DNA of 27,371 bases from JBKEDC01 sp047972995 (lineage in GTDB: Bacteria; Bacteroidota; Bacteroidia; Bacteroidales; Prolixibacteraceae): assembly GCA_047972995.1 (NCBI GenBank), contig JBKEBD010000040.1, positions 1-27,371 on the forward strand. Reading direction: 5' to 3'. Positions 23,725 to 27,371 of the stretch are shown piece by piece (the first letter of the stretch is position 1; the number at the start of each line of letters is the position of its first letter). The position numbers were made by a program, and so were the translations under genes. The notes beneath the pieces were generated by a model. It was not told the origin of the DNA. It did not search any database and saw only the letters and a list, made by a program, of their open reading frames with translations.

Positions 23725-25644
23725 TTAGTCTATCTCAAACCCGTATTTCTTACTGTATTTAAGCATTTGCTCGGTGTAACTATCTGCAGAAACTACCTTC
23801 ACATCGATAGGTTCGCCACTTTCATTGCAAATCAGTTCAAACTCATTGTTTACAAAGCCTGCGTAAGGAGCCACGTTCAATGCTTGAAAGCGAGTGAGTA
23901 TTTCACGATGCAATTCACGATCAATTCGTACGCCATAGGTTTCCACAAGGTGCTTGGCTCCTTCGTAGTCGCCTTCCGATTTCACACGCTGAATCTCATG
24001 AAGTAATTCCCCAAACAATGCGCGCAATTGATTGTAGTCGTTAATTTGCACAAAGGTTTTTCCATCATGCTTAATAAGCTCGATCACTCCATGGGGGGTT
24101 CCGTGTTCGTAAGCCCATCGGGCAATGAGTTGACGATTTCTCATGTGCGACTCTTCCAAGTCTTTCCCCAACTCAATGCGAGTGAGCTGCGTTAATAGTC
24201 CGTTGCGCATATAAGAGTCATATTCAGCCTTACCTGTTTCCATCGAAGGCACTAAGCCGAGTTCGAGCAGCTTGGGGTCTGCAATGTAGTATAAGGCGAA
24301 AAGATCGGCGCGAGTTTCCTCTATTGTTGAGTAGTAGTTTTTCAAGTCTTCGGGTTTCACGCCCGGCATCATCTTGCCCGATCCATGACCAAGGCACTCG
24401 TGCAAATCGGTGTGTAGGTTGCTTGCTAGTTCTCCGAAGTTTTGAGCACGTTCAATTTCTGTAGTAGAAGCTGCAAACTCTTCGATCATGCCATTGCCTA
24501 GGGCATCGGCAAAGTAAGCCTGCGTGATGTTCTCAATAGTAACCGATTTTGAACCGTATTGCTCGCGAATCCATTCGGAGTTAGGTAAGTTGATTCCAAT
24601 GGGAGTGGCAGGGTAGCAATCGCCTCCAAGCATAGCCACATGAATGACTTTTGCACTCACACCTTTCACCTCAGTTTTCTTAAATTTAGCATCGGTGGGT
24701 GAATGTTGTTCAAACCAGTTGGCATTTTCAGAAAGAATTTGCGCGCGTTTGGTGGCTACCACATCTTTATAGTTCACAATAGATTCCCAACTTCCTTTAA
24801 TACCTAGAGGATCTCCATATACTTCAATGAAGCCATTCACAAAATCCACCATGCCCTCGTTTTCTTGAGACCAAGCTATGCTGTAATCGTCGAAGAGCTT
24901 TAAATCGCCAGTTTCGTAATATTGCACAAGGAGTTCAATGGTTTTTGCTTGCTGTTTGTTTTCGGTGAATTTCCTAGCCTCGTTAAGGTGTTCAATAATG
25001 GCTCGAATGGGGTTGGTGTATTTTCCGTTCGCCGACCAAGTTTCCTCTGTTAACTGCCCATTTTTGTGTGTTAGAGTAGAGTTTAGTCCGAATGAAGGGG
25101 CATTGTCGCCATAGCTTTCTCGTTGAGAAGTATAAAATTCTTCGGCATCCTGCTGCGAAACGCCCTGATAGTAGTTCATGGCAGAATCGTGAAGAAGGTC
25201 GCCAGAGCTATCTAAACTCACTCGCTTAGCTTGCACTTCTGGATTGAAAATGACTGATTTCAACAAATCTATTTGTTCATTCTCATAGCTTGACTTGCTC
25301 AATAAATCATCAAAATCTGCTTCCGAGAAATTCGGTTGGAATTTTTCCATAGAATAGTGGTGGTGAATACCGTTGGCAAACCACACATGCTTTAAATAAA
25401 CCACGAAATTCTGGAAGACCGGAGTGTTTCTATCGCCGGTGTAGCTTTGGTAAATGCTTTCGAGCAGAGTTCTAATGCTTAAGTTGTGTGCATTGTTTTG
25501 GTCGAAGAGAATATCTCTACCGCACAAGGCAGCTTGACTTAGGTGGTAGATATATAGCTTTTGCTTCAAATCGAGTTGGTCGAATCCAGGTAGATTGTAG
25601 CGCAAGATTTTAATGTCGGCAAAACGTTCTAAGAAAACAGGCAT
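23725..25644 (-). CDS. Dipeptidyl peptidase III (M49 zinc peptidase)
   Basis: A 639-residue M49 peptidase that removes dipeptides from the N terminus of short peptides. The zinc site is HECLGH at residues 415-420 (the M49 HEXXGH form) with the second motif EETRAD near residue 441. Start MPVFLERFADIKILRYNLPGFDQL: unlike several Bacteroides relatives, which carry an N-terminal signal or lipoprotein sequence before the ERFADIKILRY block, this form has none, so it is probably cytoplasmic. The TrmH-like gene ends seven bases upstream, so the two genes form a pair. Confidence 0.95.
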   Translation of the reverse strand: MPVFLERFADIKILRYNLPGFDQLDLKQKLYIYHLSQAALCGRDILFDQNNAHNLSIRTLLESIYQSYTGDRNTPVFQNFVVYLKHVWFANGIHHHYSMEKFQPNFSEADFDDLLSKSSYENEQIDLLKSVIFNPEVQAKRVSLDSSGDLLHDSAMNYYQGVSQQDAEEFYTSQRESYGDNAPSFGLNSTLTHKNGQLTEETWSANGKYTNPIRAIIEHLNEARKFTENKQQAKTIELLVQYYETGDLKLFDDYSIAWSQENEGMVDFVNGFIEVYGDPLGIKGSWESIVNYKDVVATKRAQILSENANWFEQHSPTDAKFKKTEVKGVSAKVIHVAMLGGDCYPATPIGINLPNSEWIREQYGSKSVTIENITQAYFADALGNGMIEEFAASTTEIERAQNFGELASNLHTDLHECLGHGSGKMMPGVKPEDLKNYYSTIEETRADLFALYYIADPKLLELGLVPSMETGKAEYDSYMRNGLLTQLTRIELGKDLEESHMRNRQLIARWAYEHGTPHGVIELIKHDGKTFVQINDYNQLRALFGELLHEIQRVKSEGDYEGAKHLVETYGVRIDRELHREILTRFQALNVAPYAGFVNNEFELICNESGEPIDVKVVSADSYTEQMLKYSKKYGFEID

Positions 25645-25651
25645 ATCAAAT

Positions 25652-26329
25652 TTATTTTTGGTTTAATTTCTCGTAGTATTCTTGTTCGATGAGTGGCGAT
25701 GATTTTATACATCGACGCATCCATTCTAATTTGATGGCTAATCGGTCATCTTCCGAAAGTTTCCAGTCGATGCTCGATTGGCGAAGCTTCAAGGTAAGAT
25801 GGTGCAAGATTACCGATGCCGATACCGAAATATTAAAACTTTCGGTAAATCCGTGCATAGGGATTTTCAAAAATTCATCGGCCTCGTTCTTTACCGTATC
25901 GCTAATACCGGTAAGCTCTGTGCCAAAGAACAAAGCAACCTTGCCTTTGTTTAGGTCGAAGTCTTCTAGGTTTGTGTCACCTTCGTGTGGTGTAGTTGCC
26001 ACAATACGATAGCCATTGGCACGAAGAGCGCTGATGGCTTGCATGGAGTTGTCTTCACCCTCGTTGTATCGATGCACATTGAGCCATTTGGTAGAACCCA
26101 TTGCCACTTCTCGATCTATCTCAAAGGAATTGGAGTTTTCAATAACGTGCACATCTTGTAGTCCGAAGCAATCTACCGATCGCATGGCGGCGCTTGCATT
26201 TTGTGGCTGATATATGTTTTCGAGCGCTATGGTAATATATTTCGAGCGCTTGGCAAGTACTCGGTCAAATAAGTTATTTCGTTCTTCAGTAATAAAGCCA
26301 CTGAAGTAGGCCAATAAATCTTTATCCAT
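25652..26329 (-). CDS. TrmH family (SpoU) RNA 2'-O-methyltransferase
   Basis: A 225-residue SPOUT methyltransferase. Motifs: ALENIYQPQNASAAMRSVD (motif 1), FFGTELTGIS (motif 2) and MHGFTESFNISVSASVILHHL (motif 3 in the trefoil knot). Full layout, with a short C-terminal helical tail, is close to TrmH, which methylates G18 of tRNA; other rRNA targets are possible. I chose the ATG at 26329 (MDKDLLAYFSGFITEERN) over 26389, since relatives begin near this point. It is followed after seven bases by the DPP III gene. Confidence 0.9.
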   Translation of the reverse strand: MDKDLLAYFSGFITEERNNLFDRVLAKRSKYITIALENIYQPQNASAAMRSVDCFGLQDVHVIENSNSFEIDREVAMGSTKWLNVHRYNEGEDNSMQAISALRANGYRIVATTPHEGDTNLEDFDLNKGKVALFFGTELTGISDTVKNEADEFLKIPMHGFTESFNISVSASVILHHLTLKLRQSSIDWKLSEDDRLAIKLEWMRRCIKSSPLIEQEYYEKLNQK

Positions 26330-26402
26330 AAAAACACCGTTAAATATCGGGAATGATTGAAGAGCAGAAGCTCGATTTTTCATATCCACGATTTAAATGC
26401 AA

Positions 26403-26433
26403 TAAAAAAAGGAGACTAATTTAGTCCCCTTTT
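26403..26433 (-). terminator. Terminator of the HU gene
   Basis: An 11-bp stem with one mismatch (26407-26417 with 26423-26433), five-base loop, then a run of seven T on the minus strand. It lies 22 bases after the HU stop codon and just before the TrmH-like gene. Confidence 0.8.
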
Positions 26434-26455
26434 AATAAGTTCTTTGAGTAATCGA

Positions 26456-26725
26456 CTACAAAGCTCCTTCTAGTTCAGCACCAGCCTTGAATTTAACCAC
26501 TTTTTTAGCAGCGATTGTAATTTCAGCACCAGTTCTTGGGTTGCGACCTGTTCTTGCAGCACGTTCTGAAGTTGAGAAAGTACCGAATCCGATCAATTGG
26601 ATTTTGTCACCATCTTTAAGAGCTTCAGCAGTTGCTTCCATGAATGCCTCTAGAGCTTTTTTAGAATCAGCTTTTGTCAATTCAGCTTTTGCAGCAATTG
26701 CGTCGATTAATTGTGTTTTGTTCAT
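26456..26725 (-). CDS. HU family DNA-binding protein
   Basis: An 89-residue histone-like protein: MNKTQLIDAIAAKAELTKAD, the beta-arm signature GFGTFSTSERAARTGRNPRTG and the ending KAGAELEGAL. HU bends and packs DNA as a dimer. IHF-like specificity is less likely, since the protein has the canonical HU form with RNPRTG. It has its own consensus promoter and terminator, so it is a single-gene, probably highly expressed unit. Confidence 0.96.
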   Translation of the reverse strand: MNKTQLIDAIAAKAELTKADSKKALEAFMEATAEALKDGDKIQLIGFGTFSTSERAARTGRNPRTGAEITIAAKKVVKFKAGAELEGAL

Positions 26726-26796
26726 GTCTTAAAATTTAATTTTATTAAAGTGTATTGTTTCTTCTCTTCGAGCAGTGATTAGTGCTTGAATGCCAA

Positions 26797-26827
26797 CAAA
26801 TATAAAGGCTTAGTCTCAACAAACAAG
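26797..26827 (-). promoter_or_regulatory. Consensus Bacteroidota promoter of the HU gene
   Basis: Minus strand: CTTG (26824-26827), 19 bases, TATATTTG (26797-26804). It gives a leader of about 65 bases before the ATG. Confidence 0.75.
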
Positions 26828-27226
26828 TTTTTAATCCATTTTTTTCAAAAAAAATCATGTGTAATGGGCAATAGCAGCCTTTTTGAAGTAGAGATCATTT
26901 GGTGTTCTAGTTTTTATAGGAATAATAGGGTATGAGTTTTACGTATTGTAACAAGCTTTAAAGTGGGTATTGGCGTAGTATTTAGATGCTGTAAGCGAAG
27001 ATAAATATTTATGAAGATAAATATTTTACTTTTTCTGTGGCATTATCAAAATCAACGTTGCTTGTAGCAATAAATTGTTGTTTGATTTGCTAAAGAATTG
27101 GGTTGTAATGTTTTTCCTCACCTTTAAAGGTGTGTCTTCTCACTTTGGTTTAAGTTGGGTTAGAGTTCAAGAAGAGGTGGAGTGTGTTTTGTGTACAAGT
27201 TTTTTTGATATTTTTTTCATCAAATG
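26828..27226. other. Noncoding region between HU and tRNA-Ser promoters
   Basis: About 400 A+T-rich bases without a coding frame worth reporting. It holds a direct repeat GAAGATAAATATTT (26997-27010 and 27013-27026), the left arm of a 15-bp inverted repeat (27051-27065) and a perfect 14-base palindrome CACCTTTAAAGGTG (27119-27132). No RNA gene is recognised. Confidence 0.5.
27051..27065 (+). repeat. Left arm of a 15-bp inverted repeat around the tRNA-Ser promoter
   Basis: ATCAACGTTGCTTGT is the exact reverse complement of ACAAGCAACGTTGAT at 27270-27284. The arms span 234 bases and enclose the tRNA-Ser promoter. Confidence 0.85.
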
Positions 27227-27257
27227 CTTGCAGATATAAAAATAGTCTCTATATTTG
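27227..27257 (+). promoter_or_regulatory. Consensus Bacteroidota promoter of tRNA-Ser
   Basis: CTTG (27227-27230), 19 bases, TATATTTG (27250-27257), 27 bases before the tRNA. Same elements and spacing as the HU promoter. Confidence 0.8.
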
Positions 27258-27269
27258 CACCCGTAATCA

Positions 27270-27284
27270 ACAAGCAACGTTGAT
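27270..27284 (-). repeat. Right arm of the 15-bp inverted repeat, next to tRNA-Ser
   Basis: ACAAGCAACGTTGAT ends one base before the first base of tRNA-Ser and lies in its short leader. It pairs perfectly with 27051-27065. Confidence 0.85.
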
Positions 27285-27369
27285 GGAGAGATGGCAGAGT
27301 GGTCGAATGCGGCGGTCTTGAAAACCGTTGTACCGCGAGGTACCGGGGGTTCGAATCCCTCTCTCTCCG
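27285..27369 (+). tRNA. tRNA-Ser (anticodon UGA)
   Basis: An 85-nt class II tRNA: acceptor GGAGAGA / TCTCTCC with discriminator G, anticodon arm GCGGT CTTGAAA ACCGT with anticodon TGA, a long variable arm (TGTACCGCGAGGTACC) as serine tRNAs have, and T-loop TTCGAAT. The final bases GCA at the window edge show that CCA is not encoded. Confidence 0.96.
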
Positions 27370-27371
27370 CA

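Noticed and set aside
26997..27026. Direct repeat GAAGATAAATATTT as an iteron-type origin
   Set aside because: Only two copies, with no replication gene nearby; low-complexity A+T-rich sequence explains it.
1..27371. CRISPR array, riboswitch or toxin-antitoxin locus
   Set aside because: No regularly spaced repeats, cas genes, known riboswitch core or recognisable toxin-antitoxin pair could be found on either strand.

Overview
The window looks like a chromosomal piece of a Bacteroidota bacterium, most likely class Bacteroidia. The signs are a PorV-type outer-membrane protein of the type IX secretion system, a DUF3098 membrane protein inside an ftsX/uppP/truB/queA operon, a YfhO-family membrane protein, Bacteroidota-style MutS, RpoN and DPP III proteins, almost no Shine-Dalgarno sequences, and repeated promoters of the Bacteroidota form TTG/TTTG - about 19 nt - TAnnTTTG. 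The three best of these precede rpmH, the HU gene and tRNA-Ser, and a fourth, with 18-nt spacing, precedes tRNA-Val.

Layout. 1-8.0 kb: a partial PD-(D/E)XK (Rpn/PDDEXK_2) nuclease gene and recR point left; divergent from them are mutS, a small outer-membrane beta-barrel protein, a YjjG-like HAD phosphatase, rpoN (sigma-54) and a PAP2-like membrane protein. 8.2-14.8 kb: a leftward block of rpmH (missed by simple ORF length cut-offs) and the tight run yfhO-ftsX-DUF3098-uppP-truB-queA, joining cell division, cell-envelope lipid carrier recycling and tRNA modification. 14.8-18.96 kb: an accessory island of decayed DNA: a gene-poor stretch, an IS30-family element with a frameshifted transposase, a transglutaminase-like secreted protein gene broken by one frameshift and one stop, and an IS256-family element broken by two stops and cut off at its 3' end, right beside the terminator of tRNA-Val. 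19.0-27.4 kb: tRNA-Val(UAC), folC, divergent PIN-PhoH ATPase, porV-ispF, and convergent to these DPP III and a TrmH-like RNA methyltransferase, then HU and, at the right edge, tRNA-Ser(UGA).

Most of the window is ordinary housekeeping. I did not find a convincing new multi-gene system. The observations that most merit a second look are: inverted 9-bp boundaries (GTTGTGCGT / ACGCACAAC) around the transglutaminase pseudogene, reminiscent of a gene-cassette recombination site; two mutually exclusive hairpins in the IS30 leader; a perfect 15-bp inverted repeat bracketing the tRNA-Ser promoter; and a short intergenic motif (TGCAAA..TCCCTAAAATAC) shared by two distant intergenic regions. These are pattern-level observations and need genome-wide searches to confirm.
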